A stretch of DNA of 64,000 nt from Shinella granuli (GTDB lineage Bacteria > Pseudomonadota > Alphaproteobacteria > Rhizobiales > Rhizobiaceae): positions 1 through 64,000 of the forward strand of contig NZ_SLVX01000007.1 of NCBI RefSeq assembly GCF_004341885.1, written 5' to 3'. The position numbers were made by a program, and so were the translations under genes. Below, one piece after another: positions 25,366 through 35,181 of the stretch (its first letter is position 1; every line of letters begins with the position of its first letter). The notes under the pieces were generated by a model. The model did not search any database. It was not told where the DNA came from and was given only the letters and a program-made list of their open reading frames with translations.

Positions 25366-25755
25366 TCAGCCGGCCGGCTGCGCATCCGGCTCGTCCGCGA
25401 GCGCCTTGTCGGCGGCCACGTAGTGGTCTTCGCGGATGTGCCCGCGGATGGCGGCGAAGGCGGCCGTCAGCACGGCGATATCGTCGGAAAAGCCGACCAG
25501 CGCGAAGAAATCCGGGATACCGTCGAGCGGCAATACGAAATAGGCGAGGGCGGCGAGCAGGATGCCGCGTACCTTGGTCGGCGTGCGGGGATCCAGCGCG
25601 CAATAGTAGGCGGCGACGAGATCGCGGGAGAACGGCACCTGCCGCATCGCGCGCTTGAGGACCGGCCAGAACCGCTTCTTCACGCGGTTCTCCTGACGCT
25701 CCTGCTCGTCCTCGTCTCCCGGCAGAAGGATCTCGCCGATCTTCACATCATCCAT
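25366..25755 (-). CDS. YkvA family (DUF1232) membrane protein
   Basis: A 129-residue protein. The DUF1232 core is clear: LVAAYYCALDPRTPTKVRGI followed by the membrane-associated stretch LAALAYFVLPLDGIPDFFA and GFSDDIAVLTAAF, with the family PxDxIPD motif. The N-terminal 30 residues are charged. Function unknown. The ATG at 25755 follows a GGAGG-type site. Confidence 0.85.
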   Translation of the reverse strand: MDDVKIGEILLPGDEDEQERQENRVKKRFWPVLKRAMRQVPFSRDLVAAYYCALDPRTPTKVRGILLAALAYFVLPLDGIPDFFALVGFSDDIAVLTAAFAAIRGHIREDHYVAADKALADEPDAQPAG

Positions 25756-25827
25756 GCACGGCCTCCTTCAGGTGGCGATGCCGGAAAAAACCCGGCGGGA
25801 ATGATATGGGAACGGCTTCACGGGTCT

Positions 25828-26136
25828 TCAACTCTTCGTGCGCAGGGCCGCCGCCTTGTCCATTGCCGTCGCCAGCTTGACATCGAGCTCGGTGAGACCG
25901 CCCGCATCGTGGTTCGTGAGGCGCACCTCGACGCGGTTGTAGACGTTGAACCATTCGGGATGATGGTTGAATTTTTCCGCCGCCAGCGCGCCCTCGGTCA
26001 TGAAGCCGAAGGCCTCGCGGAAGTTCTTGAACTTGAATGTCTTCTTGATGGCGATGCCGTCATCCGAGCGGGTCCAGCCGTCAAGGGCCGCGATCGCCGC
26101 GGCGATTGCCTCTTCGCTCAACGTTTCCTGTTTCAT
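25828..26136 (-). CDS. phhB: Pterin-4a-carbinolamine dehydratase
   Basis: A 102-residue protein of the PCD/DCoH family, which recycles oxidised tetrahydropterin after aromatic hydroxylation. The core [22 protein letters not shown] followed by [21 protein letters not shown] contains the conserved HHPE/W/NVY/LTNHD active-site signature. The ATG at 26136 has AAAGGAG six bases upstream; the frame starting at 26166 is not needed. No phenylalanine hydroxylase gene is adjacent, so the partner enzyme, if any, lies elsewhere. Confidence 0.92.
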   Translation of the reverse strand: MKQETLSEEAIAAAIAALDGWTRSDDGIAIKKTFKFKNFREAFGFMTEGALAAEKFNHHPEWFNVYNRVEVRLTNHDAGGLTELDVKLATAMDKAAALRTKS

Positions 26137-26168
26137 GGCGCGCTCCTTTCCGGTCGATCCGACCATGG

Positions 26169-26196
26169 AAAACGGCGCCCGAAGGCGCCGTGTTCC
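26169..26196 (-). terminator. Terminator of phbB
   Basis: On the minus strand ACGGCGCC-TTCG-GGCGCCGT is followed by TTTCC. The perfect eight-pair stem with a stable tetraloop begins about 24 bases after the phbB stop. The same bases also happen to read GGAAC-N17-CGTT on the minus strand (26171-26196). Confidence 0.75.
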
Positions 26197-26214
26197 GTTT
26201 GCGATGAAAGGCGG

Positions 26215-26940
26215 TCAGACGAAGAACTGGCCGCCATTCGCCGAGATGGTCGAGCCGGTGATGAAGCCGGCATCGTCCGAGGCGAGGAAGACGACGATGC
26301 GGGCGATCTCGTCCGGCTCGCCGAGGCGGCCGACCGGGATCTGCGGGATGATCCGCTCGTTCAGCACCTTTTCCGGGATGGCGCGCACCATTTCGGTGCC
26401 GATGTAGCCCGGGCAGATAGCGTTGACCGTGATGCCCTTGGCGGCGCCTTCCTGGGCGAGCGCCTTGGTGAAGCCGAGGTCGCCGGCCTTGGCGGCGGAA
26501 TAGTTCGCCTGGCCCATCTGGCCCTTCTGGCCGTTGATCGAGGAGATGTTGATGACGCGGCCGAAGCTGCGGTCGCGCATGCCGGACCAGACCGGATGGG
26601 TCATGTTGAAGAGGCCGGTGAGGTTGGTGTTGATCACCGCGCCCCACTGGTCCGGGGTCATCTTGTGGAACATCGCGTCGCGGGTGATGCCCGCATTGTT
26701 GACGAGGACGTCCACCGGACCGAGGTCGGCCTCCACCTTGCCGATCCCCTCGACGCAGGATTCGTAGCTCGAAACGTCCCATTTGTAGACCGGGATGCCG
26801 GTCTCCGCCTTGAAGGCGTTCGCGGCATCGTCATTGCCGGCATAGTTCGCGGCCACCGTGTATCCCGCGGCCTTCAGCGCCACCGAAATGGCCGCGCCGA
26901 TGCCCCGCGATCCGCCCGTTACCAATGCTACCCTGCTCAT
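26215..26940 (-). CDS. phbB: Acetoacetyl-CoA reductase
   Basis: NADPH-dependent SDR that makes (R)-3-hydroxybutyryl-CoA for polyhydroxybutyrate. The 241-residue length is that of PhbB. The cofactor loop is TGGSRGIG (residues 8-15), NNAG at 81-84, and the catalytic Ser in INISSINGQKGQMGQ is followed by Y147 and K151 (YSAAK). SSINGQKGQ and TDxF-like tail blocks are typical of PhbB rather than FabG. The ATG at 26940 has GGGAG eight bases upstream; the GTG at 26949 would sit too close to it. Confidence 0.94.
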   Translation of the reverse strand: MSRVALVTGGSRGIGAAISVALKAAGYTVAANYAGNDDAANAFKAETGIPVYKWDVSSYESCVEGIGKVEADLGPVDVLVNNAGITRDAMFHKMTPDQWGAVINTNLTGLFNMTHPVWSGMRDRSFGRVINISSINGQKGQMGQANYSAAKAGDLGFTKALAQEGAAKGITVNAICPGYIGTEMVRAIPEKVLNERIIPQIPVGRLGEPDEIARIVVFLASDDAGFITGSTISANGGQFFV

Positions 26941-27027
26941 GTGGCTCACTCCCCTGAAACTGTTTTTCGAGTCGACCCGTCGCCCCGCCGGCGGCGGGTC
27001 ATGGCAAAGCAGTCCGTAAGCTAATGC

Positions 27028-28209
27028 TTACATGCTCTCAACGCACATCGCCACGCCCATGCCGCCGCCGATGCAGAGCGTGGCAAGGCCCTTCCTGGCG
27101 CCGCGGCGCTTCATCTCGAAGAGGAGCGTGTTGAGGATGCGGGCGCCGGAGGCACCGATCGGGTGACCGATGGCGATGGCGCCGCCGTTGACGTTGACGA
27201 TCGAAGGATCCCAGCCGAGGTCCTTGTTGACGGCGCAGGCCTGGGCGGCGAAGGCCTCGTTGGCTTCCACGAGGTCGAGGTCGCCGATCTTCCAGCCGGC
27301 GCGCTCCAGCGCCTTGCGGGAGGCGGGGATCGGGCCGGTGCCCATGATCTTCGGGTCGACGCCGGCCGTCGCCCAGGAGACGATGCGGGCGAGCGGCTGG
27401 ATGCCGCGGCGGGAGGCTTCGGCTTCGCTCATCAGGAGGGCGGCAGCGGCGCCGTCATTGATGCCGGAGGCATTGGCGGCCGTCACGGTGCCTTCCTTGT
27501 CGAAGGCGGGCCGCAGCTTGGCCATCGAATCGAGCGTCGCGCCATGACGGATATATTCGTCGGCGTCGACCGTGACGTCGCCCTTGCGGCCCTTGACGAT
27601 GAAGGGGACGATCTCGTCCTTGAAGCGGCCGTCCTTCTGGGCGGCCTCGGCCTTGTTCTGCGAGGAAACCGCGAAGGCATCCTGCTCGTCGCGCGAAAGC
27701 TGCCACTGCTTGGCGACGTTCTCGGCGGTGATGCCCATGTGGTAGCCGTAGAAGGCGTCGGTCAGGCCGTCCTTGATCATCGTGTCGATCATCTTGAAAT
27801 CGCCCATCTTCACGCCGCCGCGCAGGTGCGCGCAGTGCGGCGCCATGGACATGGATTCCATGCCGCCGGCAACGATGATGTTCGCATCGCCCGTGGCGAT
27901 CTGCTGCATGCCGAGCGCGACCGCGCGCAGGCCCGAGCCGCAGAGCTGGTTCATGCCCCAGGCGGTCGCCTCCTGCGGGATGCCGGCCTTCATGGCGGCC
28001 TGGCGGGCCGGGTTCTGGCCTTCGCCGGCCGGCAGGACCTGGCCGAGGATCACCTCGTCCACCTCGCCCACTGCCACGCCCGCGCGCTCCAGAACCGCCG
28101 AAATGACCGCCGCCCCGAGCTCGTGGGCAGGCGTGTTGGCAAAGGCTCCGTTGAAGGAACCGACCGCGGTGCGGCCGGCGCTTGCGATGACGATGGATGG
28201 GGTGCTCAT
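27028..28209 (-). CDS. phbA: Acetyl-CoA acetyltransferase (beta-ketothiolase)
   Basis: Condenses two acetyl-CoA to acetoacetyl-CoA, the first step of polyhydroxybutyrate synthesis, and can run in reverse for degradation. The 393-residue protein has the nucleophile C90 in [10 protein letters not shown], the conserved GHPIGASG with its His near residue 350, and the second Cys in CIGGGMG near 380. It starts at ATG 28209 behind GAGGAA. It is followed by phbB after 87 bases in the same direction, giving a phbAB operon, divergent from the phaR regulator. Confidence 0.95.
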   Translation of the reverse strand: MSTPSIVIASAGRTAVGSFNGAFANTPAHELGAAVISAVLERAGVAVGEVDEVILGQVLPAGEGQNPARQAAMKAGIPQEATAWGMNQLCGSGLRAVALGMQQIATGDANIIVAGGMESMSMAPHCAHLRGGVKMGDFKMIDTMIKDGLTDAFYGYHMGITAENVAKQWQLSRDEQDAFAVSSQNKAEAAQKDGRFKDEIVPFIVKGRKGDVTVDADEYIRHGATLDSMAKLRPAFDKEGTVTAANASGINDGAAAALLMSEAEASRRGIQPLARIVSWATAGVDPKIMGTGPIPASRKALERAGWKIGDLDLVEANEAFAAQACAVNKDLGWDPSIVNVNGGAIAIGHPIGASGARILNTLLFEMKRRGARKGLATLCIGGGMGVAMCVESM

Positions 28210-28500
28210 GTGTGCTTCCTCAGTTCTGACGACCTTGCGGTCGGCCTTGGAACCAGGCCCGGCGCGCGAACGGCGCGAGCTTGGCGGTTCTCCCGAAATC
28301 AAAACTGGCAAAGCGGAGGGGGAGAGTCAAACGGGATATCCGGTGCCGCTAAAATTTCATGGAAGCGGCATGCAGCATGAAAAACCATGTTGCGCAGCAT
28401 TGCTCGCCGCATCGCACAATTCGATTGTCAGCGCGCGTCTTTTTGCCGATACTCGCCGGGACCAAAAAAGAAATGGAAATACGGGGATGAGGAGACCCTA
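28210..28500. promoter_or_regulatory. Divergent control region of phbAB and phaR
   Basis: A 291-base gap without a gene. It contains a tract ACCAAAAAAGAAATGGAAATAC near 28460-28485 just before the phaR ribosome site. PhaR-type repressors bind A/T-rich or GC-flanked palindromes near phb genes, but I could not single out an operator. Confidence 0.35.
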
Positions 28501-29079
28501 ATGGCCAGGAACGACGGTCAGATCGTCATCAAGAAATATGCGAACCGGCGGCTCTACAACACGGGCACGAGCACCTATGTGACGCTGGACGATCTCGCGG
28601 TCATGGTGAAGAAGGGCGAGGATTTCACCGTGCAGGATGCCAAATCCGGCGAGGACATCACCCATTCGGTGCTGACGCAGATCATTTTCGAGCAGGAATC
28701 GAAGACCGGCAACACGCTTTTGCCCATCTCGTTCCTTCGCCAGCTCATCTCCTATTATGGCGACCAGATGCAGATGGTGGTGCCGAGCTATCTCGAGCAC
28801 TCCATGCAGGCCTTCACCGAGCAGCAGTCGCAGATGCGCGAGCAGATCAACAAGACCTTCGGCGACACGCCGCTCGGCAAGAACCTGCAGGTGCCGATGG
28901 CGCTGATCGAGGAGACGACGCGGCGCAACACGGAACTGTTCCAGCAGGCGATGAAGATGTTCTCGCCCTTCGCCAATGCCGCGCCGCCGAAGGAGACGCG
29001 CAAGGCCGAGGCCAAGGATCTCGACGAGCTGAAGGAACAGCTACGCGCGCTGCAGACGAAGCTCGACAACCTCAGCTGA
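28501..29079 (+). CDS. phaR: Polyhydroxyalkanoate synthesis regulator PhaR
   Basis: A 192-residue regulator that senses PHB and represses phasin and PHB genes. The N-terminal PHB/DNA-binding domain is unmistakable (IVIKKYANRRLYNTGTSTYV followed by TLDDL and ITHSVLTQIIFEQES), then a PHB-accumulation regulatory domain (LPISFLRQLISYYGDQMQ) and a C-terminal coiled coil rich in Glu/Lys/Gln. The start is ATG 28501 with GAGGAG six bases upstream; the longer upstream frame is a shadow. It is adjacent to and divergent from phbAB. Confidence 0.94.
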   Translation: MARNDGQIVIKKYANRRLYNTGTSTYVTLDDLAVMVKKGEDFTVQDAKSGEDITHSVLTQIIFEQESKTGNTLLPISFLRQLISYYGDQMQMVVPSYLEHSMQAFTEQQSQMREQINKTFGDTPLGKNLQVPMALIEETTRRNTELFQQAMKMFSPFANAAPPKETRKAEAKDLDELKEQLRALQTKLDNLS

Positions 29080-29110
29080 AAACGGGCCGGCGCGGGCAGG
29101 CCCGCGCCCG

Positions 29111-29518
29111 TCACAGCCCGATCGAAAGATCCCGGCTCGCCGTGCGGATCGACACGGCAAAACCCGCGATGACATCGATGAAGGTGATCGTCATCAGGAT
29201 GAAGAAAATCTGCGTCGCCGCGCCCTGCACCAGCAGGAACTCGACGAGAAACACCACGAACAGCACCATGGAGAGCATGTGATCGAGCAGCGCGCGCGAA
29301 CCCGGGCGCGTGGCCTTCAGGATCTCCACGAAGAGCAGCACGAGCGCGATCAGGATGAGGAGGTCGCCGAAGGCCATGGTCCAGGTCGTGCCGGACAGCA
29401 TGTTGACCGCCATTACCTCGCTGTCGAGCACGGCGACGCCGCCGTCCCCGAAAAGGCCGGTCATGGCGAGGTTGTAGAGGGCGAAGGGGATGATCAGCAG
29501 CGGTATGGCCAGAAGCAT
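29111..29518 (-). CDS. Hypothetical four-helix membrane protein
   Basis: A 135-residue protein with four clear hydrophobic helices (about 1-20, 47-67, 80-100 and 105-125), no soluble domain and short charged loops (EILKATRPGSRALLDH). I do not recognise a named family. The ATG at 29518 and stop at 29111 are clean; it is convergent with phaR at 31 bases distance. Probably a conserved rhizobial membrane protein. Confidence 0.7.
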   Translation of the reverse strand: MLLAIPLLIIPFALYNLAMTGLFGDGGVAVLDSEVMAVNMLSGTTWTMAFGDLLILIALVLLFVEILKATRPGSRALLDHMLSMVLFVVFLVEFLLVQGAATQIFFILMTITFIDVIAGFAVSIRTASRDLSIGL

Positions 29519-29533
29519 GGGCGGCGGTCTCCT

Positions 29534-29636
29534 AGGGCAATTCCAGCAAAAGTGCGAAGCGGTCCTGCGCCCGGAACTGCGTAAAACAAACAGATAGGGC
29601 GTTTTCGCGATTCGAAGAAAAGCGGAAATACCCTAA
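29534..29636. repeat. Rhizobial interspersed repeat, second family (full copy)
   Basis: Begins GGGCAATTCCAGCAAAAG and ends GGAAATACCCTAA, with an internal CGGAACTGCGTAAAAC and GCGTTTTCGCGATTCG. The ends are imperfect inverted complements (AGGGC / CCCTA). I recognise this as a very common intergenic sequence in Rhizobium/Sinorhizobium genomes. A shorter, diverged relative lies at 33724-33780. Confidence 0.55.
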
Positions 29637-29740
29637 CGATCATCGTCGCACGAGCGGCCTCATGGCCCTCTTAGCCCAAGAATCGGCACAAGAAAATGTC
29701 GTCGCGGCGGCGGCCAGGCATTCCGGGGGCGGATGGCCCA

Positions 29741-29768
29741 AAAGAAAAGGGCCGGCAAGCCGGCCCCC
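29741..29768 (-). terminator. Terminator of rpmF
   Basis: On the minus strand GGGCCGGC-TT-GCCGGCCC is followed by TTTTCTTTT. A perfect eight-pair stem 26 bases past the rpmF stop. Confidence 0.8.
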
Positions 29769-29792
29769 GATCTCTGCTGATGCCGAAAACGC

Positions 29793-29978
29793 TTATGCGT
29801 TTTCCTTCGGCGTCAGAACCTGGCGACCGCGGTACATGCCGGTCTTCAGGTCGATATGGTGCGGACGGCGCAGTTCGCCCGAGTTCTTGTCTTCGATGTA
29901 GGTCGAACCCTTCAGAGCGTCTGCGGAACGGCGCATACCGCGCTTGGACGGGCTCGTTTTTCTTTTCGGTACAGCCAT
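29793..29978 (-). CDS. rpmF: Ribosomal protein L32
   Basis: A 61-residue large-subunit protein. The conserved start [18 protein letters not shown] is identical in character to L32 of other alphaproteobacteria, and the tail [20 protein letters not shown] fits. It belongs to the alphaproteobacterial form that lacks the four zinc-binding cysteines. The start is ATG 29978. Followed by an intrinsic terminator. Confidence 0.97.
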   Translation of the reverse strand: MAVPKRKTSPSKRGMRRSADALKGSTYIEDKNSGELRRPHHIDLKTGMYRGRQVLTPKENA

Positions 29979-30125
29979 TTCACTAACTCCACTTATCGGG
30001 CAAACACATCCACGGGCCACCGGATGGGCGACAGGGACATGTCTTTATCTCGGAAATTGGGCCGGCTTATACACAGCAAAAACCCGCTTGACCAGTCCCC
30101 GGACGGTTTTTTTCGATTCCGCCGG

Positions 30126-30773
30126 TCAGACCTCGTCTTCGGGCACGATCCACGGCTCGGCCAGCGCCGCCGTCTGCCACGTCCGCCAGGCCGGATGTGC
30201 CTTCATGCGCGCCATATAGGCCAGGACGGTTTCGTCGCGTGTCAGGCAATAGGCCTCGAACCGGTTGACAACAGGCGCATACATCGCATCGGCGGCGCAA
30301 AAGGCGCCGAACAGGAACGGTCCGCCGGAGCGTGCGAGCGCCGTCTTCCAGATCGTCTCGATGCGGGCGACGTCATCCGTCACGCCGTCCGGCAGGTCGA
30401 TTTCGCCCGGCTTGCGGCGGATGTTCATCGGGCAGGCGCCGCGCAGCGCCCGGAAGCCGGAGAGCATCTCCATCGAGATTGCCCGTGCCTCGGCCCGGGC
30501 CGCGCCGTCCTTGGGCCAGATGCCGGCATCGGGAAAGAGCTCGGCGACATATTCGATGATCGCGAGCGATTCCCACACCCGCACCGCGCCATGGTGCAGC
30601 ACCGGCACCTTCCCCGTCGGCGAGATCTTGATGAATTCCGGGTTGCCGGCGGGAAAGTCGAAGGGGATGACCTTGTCGGTGAACGGCACGCCGGCCGCCG
30701 CCATGGCGATCCAGGGCCGGAAGGACCAGGAGGAATAGTTCTTGTTGCCGACATAGAGGATGAGGTCCGACAT
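30126..30773 (-). CDS. Glutathione S-transferase family protein
   Basis: A 215-residue GST. The N-terminal thioredoxin-like domain shows NKNYSSWSFRPWIAM with the catalytic Ser/Tyr region, the cis-Pro GKVPVLHHGAVRVWES (glutathione-binding V-P and E-S) and IIEYVAELFP. The helical C-terminal domain ends with FCAADAMYAPVVNRFEAY, the N-capping box region. The start ATG 30773 follows GGGAG. Substrate unknown; the Ser/Tyr type suggests beta- or zeta-like relatives. Confidence 0.87.
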   Translation of the reverse strand: MSDLILYVGNKNYSSWSFRPWIAMAAAGVPFTDKVIPFDFPAGNPEFIKISPTGKVPVLHHGAVRVWESLAIIEYVAELFPDAGIWPKDGAARAEARAISMEMLSGFRALRGACPMNIRRKPGEIDLPDGVTDDVARIETIWKTALARSGGPFLFGAFCAADAMYAPVVNRFEAYCLTRDETVLAYMARMKAHPAWRTWQTAALAEPWIVPEDEV

Positions 30774-30849
30774 GGTGCTCCCGCGCGCTTTTGACATGGC
30801 GGAGACCCTAGGACTTCACCGGGGCCGGCACCAATGAAAAGGCCTGAAC

Positions 30850-31533
30850 TCACTCATAAAGGCACTTGATATATTCGCCCGAGCGGCTGGCGCGCCGCTC
30901 GATGAGGTGGGCGAGGCGCTGCAGGCCGCGGCCCGGCTTTCCGGCATTGCGCTCGTAGGGATTCGGCAGCGAGACGGCGAGAAGGGCGGCCTGCCGGCGC
31001 GAGAGCTTGGCGGCCGGCACCTTGAAATGATGCTGCGCCGCCGCCTCGATGCCGTAGATGCCGGGGCCCCATTCGGCGATGTTGAGGTAGATCTCCATCA
31101 GCCGCCGCTTGCTCCACACGAAATCCGCCGCGACGGCGAGCGGCAGTTCCATTGCCTTGCGCACGAAGGAGCGGCCATTCCAGAGGAAGAGGTTCTTGGC
31201 CGTCTGCATCGGGATCGTGCTGGCGCCGCGCGTCTGCTCGCCGGCCAGCGCCTCGTTGACGACGGCGCGCATCTCGCCCCAGTCGACACCGGCATGGCGG
31301 CAGAACTGACCGTCCTCGGACATCATCACCGCCTGCACCAGGTTGGGCGAGATATCGTCGAACGCCACCCATTGCCGGTCGTAGCCGCGCAGGAGCGCGA
31401 GATCGCGCAGCATCAGCGTGGAAACCGGGCGCACGAATTCGATCGTGTAGAGCAGGATCAGCACATAGGGCAGCGCGACGATGGCCAGGACCACCAGCAC
31501 GAGGCGTCGCCAGTTCCGGCGAAGCCGGCTCAT
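30850..31533 (-). CDS. mtgA: Monofunctional biosynthetic peptidoglycan transglycosylase
   Basis: A 227-residue inner-membrane glycosyltransferase (GT51) that polymerises lipid II. An N-terminal anchor spans about residues 10-32. The family motifs are [17 protein letters not shown] (catalytic Glu), [16 protein letters not shown] and [21 protein letters not shown] use ATG 31533, which has AAGGA seven bases upstream; an in-frame ATG at 31641 would add 36 charged residues and lacks a good ribosome site. It is divergent from ispA. Confidence 0.92.
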   Translation of the reverse strand: MSRLRRNWRRLVLVVLAIVALPYVLILLYTIEFVRPVSTLMLRDLALLRGYDRQWVAFDDISPNLVQAVMMSEDGQFCRHAGVDWGEMRAVVNEALAGEQTRGASTIPMQTAKNLFLWNGRSFVRKAMELPLAVAADFVWSKRRLMEIYLNIAEWGPGIYGIEAAAQHHFKVPAAKLSRRQAALLAVSLPNPYERNAGKPGRGLQRLAHLIERRASRSGEYIKCLYE

Positions 31534-31740
31534 CCAACCGTCCTTCTCACCGGCTTCTGTCTCCGTGTTGACCGTATCTGCGCGTGTTTCCGGTACGATG
31601 TCCAAGAGCCGGCGTCCGTCCTTCCGTCGTTGCGCCTTCATACCGTCACGGCTCGCCAAAAACCAGTCTGCGGCGCGATTCTTTGAAGCAGCCCGGGCAT
31701 GGCCGTTGCTTCGGCCCGGAGCCCATGCCAAAGAGCGGCC

Positions 31741-32658
31741 ATGAGCGAACGTTACCAGGAATTCCAGTCCCTGCTGAAGGGCAACGCCGAGGCGGTGGAG
31801 GCACTGCTGGCAATGCTGCTGTCCGGCAGCGTCGCGGCGGACGAGATCGCCCGCCCCGAACGGCTGCTCGCCGCCATGCGCCACGGCGTGCTCAACGGCG
31901 GCAAGCGGCTGCGGCCCTTCCTCGTCATCGAATCCGCCGCGCTCTTTCCGGGCGTGGAGCGCACGGCGGCGCTGCGCGTCGGCGCCGCGCTCGAATGCAT
32001 CCACTGCTATTCGCTCGTGCATGACGACCTGCCGGCCATGGACGACGATGACCTGCGCCGTGGCCAGCCGACCGTGCACATCGCCTTCGACGAGGCGGCA
32101 GCGATCCTTGCCGGCGACAGCCTGCTGACGCTCGCCTTCGACATCGTCGCGGCGCCCGAGACGCGCCTGCCCGATGCCACCAAGACGGCGCTGGTGCTGG
32201 CGCTCGCCCGCGCCGCCGGCATCGGCGGCATGGCCGGCGGCCAGGCGCTCGACCTTGCGGCCGAGACCGATGCGCCGGACGAGGCGGGCATCGTGACGCT
32301 GCAGAAGATGAAGACCGGCGCGCTGCTGCGCTTTGCCTGCGAGGCCGGCGCGATCGTTGCGGGCGCCTCGGCGGGGGACCGGCTGACGCTGCGCCGCTAT
32401 GGCGAAACGGTGGGCCTTGCCTTCCAGATCGCCGACGACCTGCTCGACCTCACCGCCGATGCCGCGACCATGGGCAAGGCGACCGGCAAGGATGCCGATC
32501 GCGGCAAGGCGACGCTGGTCGCCCGGCGCGGCCAGGCCTGGGCGGAGAACCGCCTGCGCGAACTCGTTGCGGAGGCCGAGGCGCTTCTTGCGCCGTTCGA
32601 CCATCGCGCCGGCATCCTGATCGAGACCGCCCATTTCATCGCTAATCGCAGGAACTGA
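31741..32658 (+). CDS. ispA: Polyprenyl (farnesyl) diphosphate synthase
   Basis: Chain-elongating prenyltransferase that builds farnesyl diphosphate from IPP and DMAPP. The 305-residue protein has the first aspartate-rich motif DDLPAMD at residues 95-101, the GKRLRP substrate site near 55-60, [16 protein letters not shown] and the second motif QIADDLLD. The start is ATG 31741; the earlier in-frame Met at 31699 is not supported. Its stop is four bases from hisC, so the two are probably co-transcribed. ispG for the same isoprenoid pathway lies 1.1 kb away on the opposite strand. Confidence 0.93.
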   Translation: MSERYQEFQSLLKGNAEAVEALLAMLLSGSVAADEIARPERLLAAMRHGVLNGGKRLRPFLVIESAALFPGVERTAALRVGAALECIHCYSLVHDDLPAMDDDDLRRGQPTVHIAFDEAAAILAGDSLLTLAFDIVAAPETRLPDATKTALVLALARAAGIGGMAGGQALDLAAETDAPDEAGIVTLQKMKTGALLRFACEAGAIVAGASAGDRLTLRRYGETVGLAFQIADDLLDLTADAATMGKATGKDADRGKATLVARRGQAWAENRLRELVAEAEALLAPFDHRAGILIETAHFIANRRN

Positions 32659-32662
32659 CGCC

Positions 32663-33718
32663 ATGAGCAAATTCTGGTCGCCCATCGTCGCCACGCTCAA
32701 GCCCTATGTCGCCGGCGAACAGCCGCGCATCCAAAACCTCATCAAGCTCAACACCAACGAAAATCCCTACGGCCCGTCACCGAAGGCGATCGCCGCCATG
32801 CAGGCCGCTATCGCCGACAGCCTGAAGCTCTACCCGGATCCGAGCGCGCTGGCGCTGCGCCAGTCGATCGCCCGTTTCCACGGTGTGGACGCGGACGAGG
32901 TCTTTGTCGGAAACGGTTCGGACGAGGTGCTGGCGCACGCCTTCGTCGCGCTCCTCAAGCACGACAAGCCGCTCGTCTATCCCGACATCACCTACAGCTT
33001 CTACCCGACCTACTGCCGGCTCTTCGGCATTCAGGCGGAGGAGATTGCGCTGAAGGACGATTTTACCATCGACCTCTCGGACTATGATCGACCCTGCGGG
33101 GCCATCATCCTGCCGAACCCGAACGCCCCAACCGGCATCGGCCTGCCGCTTGCCGCCATCGAGGCGCTGGTTGCCGGGCACCCGGACCAGCCGGTGGTGG
33201 TCGACGAGGCCTATATCGACTTCGGCGGTGAAAGCGCGATCCCGCTGACCAGGAAATACGACAACCTGCTCGTCGTCCACACGCTGTCGAAGTCCCGCTC
33301 GCTGGCGGGCCTGCGCGTCGGCTATGCCATCGGCCAGCGCCCGCTGATCGATGCGCTGGAGCGCGTGAAGGACAGCTTCAACTCCTATCCGCTCGACCGC
33401 ATCGCGCAGGCCGGCGCCGCGGCCGCCATCGATGATCGCGAATGGTTCGACGAGACGCGGGGCAAGGTCATCGAAACACGCGAACGCGTCACCGGGGCGC
33501 TCCGCCAGCGCGGCTTCGAGGTGCTGCCCTCGCAGGCGAACTTCGTCTTCGCCCGTCATCCGGCCGTGAGCGGCGAGGCGCTGGCGAAGGGTCTGCGCGA
33601 GCGCGCCGTGCTGGTGCGCCATTTCGCCAAGCCGCGCCTCTCCGATTTCCTGCGCATCACCATCGGCACGCCCGAGGAATGCGACCGGCTGATCGCCGCT
33701 GTCGAGGAGATCGTCTGA
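32663..33718 (+). CDS. hisC: Histidinol-phosphate aminotransferase
   Basis: PLP-dependent fold-type I aminotransferase of histidine biosynthesis. The 351-residue protein shows [15 protein letters not shown] near residue 30, NGSDEV (PLP phosphate contact), NPNAPTG near 155, DEAYIDFGG near 185 and the PLP lysine K210 in [17 protein letters not shown]. Rhizobia often carry several hisC-like copies, and aromatic substrates are possible. Its ribosome site AGGA overlaps the end of ispA. Confidence 0.92.
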   Translation: MSKFWSPIVATLKPYVAGEQPRIQNLIKLNTNENPYGPSPKAIAAMQAAIADSLKLYPDPSALALRQSIARFHGVDADEVFVGNGSDEVLAHAFVALLKHDKPLVYPDITYSFYPTYCRLFGIQAEEIALKDDFTIDLSDYDRPCGAIILPNPNAPTGIGLPLAAIEALVAGHPDQPVVVDEAYIDFGGESAIPLTRKYDNLLVVHTLSKSRSLAGLRVGYAIGQRPLIDALERVKDSFNSYPLDRIAQAGAAAAIDDREWFDETRGKVIETRERVTGALRQRGFEVLPSQANFVFARHPAVSGEALAKGLRERAVLVRHFAKPRLSDFLRITIGTPEECDRLIAAVEEIV

Positions 33719-33723
33719 GGTTT

Positions 33724-33780
33724 GGAGCATTTCCAGGAAAGCGGATCCCGGTTTCCATGTGGAAATGCGACAAACCCTCC
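33724..33780. repeat. Rhizobial interspersed repeat, second family (diverged partial copy)
   Basis: GGAGCATTTCCAGGAAAGCG, then GGTTTCCATGTGGAAATGCG and a trailing ACAAAC tract. The order of blocks (GCA-TTCCAG, GCGG, CGGAA/TGGAA, TGCG, ACAAA) parallels the copy at 29534-29636. It lies between the convergent hisC and ispG genes. Confidence 0.45.
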
Positions 33781-33790
33781 AGGGCCGCCC

Positions 33791-35044
33791 CTACTCGGCG
33801 GCCGCCTGGCCCTGGCCGTAGCGCTTCTCGATATAGTCGTTGACGAGCGTCTCGAATTCGCCGGCGATGTTGGTGCCGCGCAGCGTCATGGCCTTCTTGC
33901 CGTCGACATAGACGGGAGCGATCGGCAGTTCGCCGGTGCCGGGCAGCGAGATGCCGATATCGGCATGCTTGCTTTCGCCCGGGCCGTTGACGATGCAGCC
34001 CATGACCGCGACCTTCAGCCCCTCGACGCCCGGATATTTTTCCCGCCAGACCGGCATGTTCTTGCGGATGTCGTCCTGGATCTTCTGGGCGAGTTCCTGG
34101 AAGACCGTGGAGGTGGTGCGACCGCAGCCCGGACAGGCGGCGACGACGGGGATGAACTGGCGGAAGCCCATGACCTGGAGCAGTTCCTGCGCCACCTGCA
34201 CCTCGCGGGTGCGGTCGCCGCCGGGCTCGGGGGTCAGCGAGATGCGGATCGTGTCGCCGATGCCCTGCTGCATGAGGATGCCGAGCGAGGCGGAGGAGGC
34301 GACGACGCCCTTCGTGCCCATGCCGGCTTCCGTCAGGCCGAGATGCAGCGCATGGTCCGAGCGCGCCGAGAGCATCGCATAGACGGCGATGAGGTCCTGC
34401 ACGTTGGAGACCTTCGCCGAGAGGATGATGTGGTCGCGCGGCAGGCCGATCTCCTCGGCAAGCTTGGCGGACAGCAGCGCCGACTGGCAGATCGCCTCGC
34501 GCATCACCTGCTGGGCGGTCAGCGGAAAGCCCTTGTCCTGGTTCTCGTCCATCAGCCGGGTCAGGAGCTCCTGGTCGAGCGAGCCCCAGTTGACGCCGAT
34601 GCGCACCGGCTTGTCGTGGCGGATCGCCGTCTCGACGATGGCGGCGAACTGCCGGTCCTTCTTGTCCTTGAAGCCGACATTGCCGGGATTGATGCGATAT
34701 TTCGCCAGCGCCTCGGCGCAGGCCGGATGGTCGGCGAGCAGCTTGTGGCCGATATAGTGGAAGTCGCCGACGAGCGGCACGTCCATGCCGAGGCGCAAGA
34801 GGCGTTCGCGGATCTTCGGCACGGCCGCCGCGCTCTCGTCGCGGTCGACCGTGATGCGCACGATCTCCGAGCCGGCGCGGTGGAGGGCGGCGACCTGCGC
34901 CACCGTCCCGTCGATATCGGCCGTATCCGTATTGGTCATCGACTGCACGACGACCGGCGCACCGCCGCCGACGAGCACGCCGCCGACATCGACGCCGACG
35001 GACCGGCGTCGCGGCTTCGGTTCAAAGTCGAAGGAGAAGGACAT
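33791..35044 (-). CDS. ispG: 4-hydroxy-3-methylbut-2-en-1-yl diphosphate synthase
   Basis: Iron-sulfur enzyme of the MEP isoprenoid pathway. The 417-residue protein has the N-terminal [38 protein letters not shown] and the cluster ligands CPGCGRTT and GCIVNGPGE (cysteines with the following Glu). The start is ATG 35044 ([13 protein letters not shown]). A very long in-frame extension upstream runs antisense through the MFS gene region and is not real. Confidence 0.95.
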   Translation of the reverse strand: MSFSFDFEPKPRRRSVGVDVGGVLVGGGAPVVVQSMTNTDTADIDGTVAQVAALHRAGSEIVRITVDRDESAAAVPKIRERLLRLGMDVPLVGDFHYIGHKLLADHPACAEALAKYRINPGNVGFKDKKDRQFAAIVETAIRHDKPVRIGVNWGSLDQELLTRLMDENQDKGFPLTAQQVMREAICQSALLSAKLAEEIGLPRDHIILSAKVSNVQDLIAVYAMLSARSDHALHLGLTEAGMGTKGVVASSASLGILMQQGIGDTIRISLTPEPGGDRTREVQVAQELLQVMGFRQFIPVVAACPGCGRTTSTVFQELAQKIQDDIRKNMPVWREKYPGVEGLKVAVMGCIVNGPGESKHADIGISLPGTGELPIAPVYVDGKKAMTLRGTNIAGEFETLVNDYIEKRYGQGQAAAE

Positions 35045-35181
35045 TCTGGAGCCTCTTGCTCGAAAACCGGCCGCGCACGGCATCGCTCGCGCAGCCCTTG
35101 CCCTCAGGTGGATCAGGAAACGGGGCTTGTCAACCGCCGGGACGGGAACGCGCGACGATTTGATCGCCGCCCGTCCCGCGT

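Noticed and set aside
25101-25385. Minus-strand small frame with a Cys-rich tail (ends CGAADLCKMNAC)
   Set aside because: The only Met overlaps the end of the YkvA gene, there is no ribosome site, and the first part looks like translated non-coding DNA. It could be revisited if a homologue is found.
26171-26196. GGAAC-N17-CGTT match on the minus strand, upstream of phhB
   Set aside because: The bases form the phbB terminator hairpin with its tetraloop, which explains the sequence better than an EcfG promoter; the match may be coincidental.
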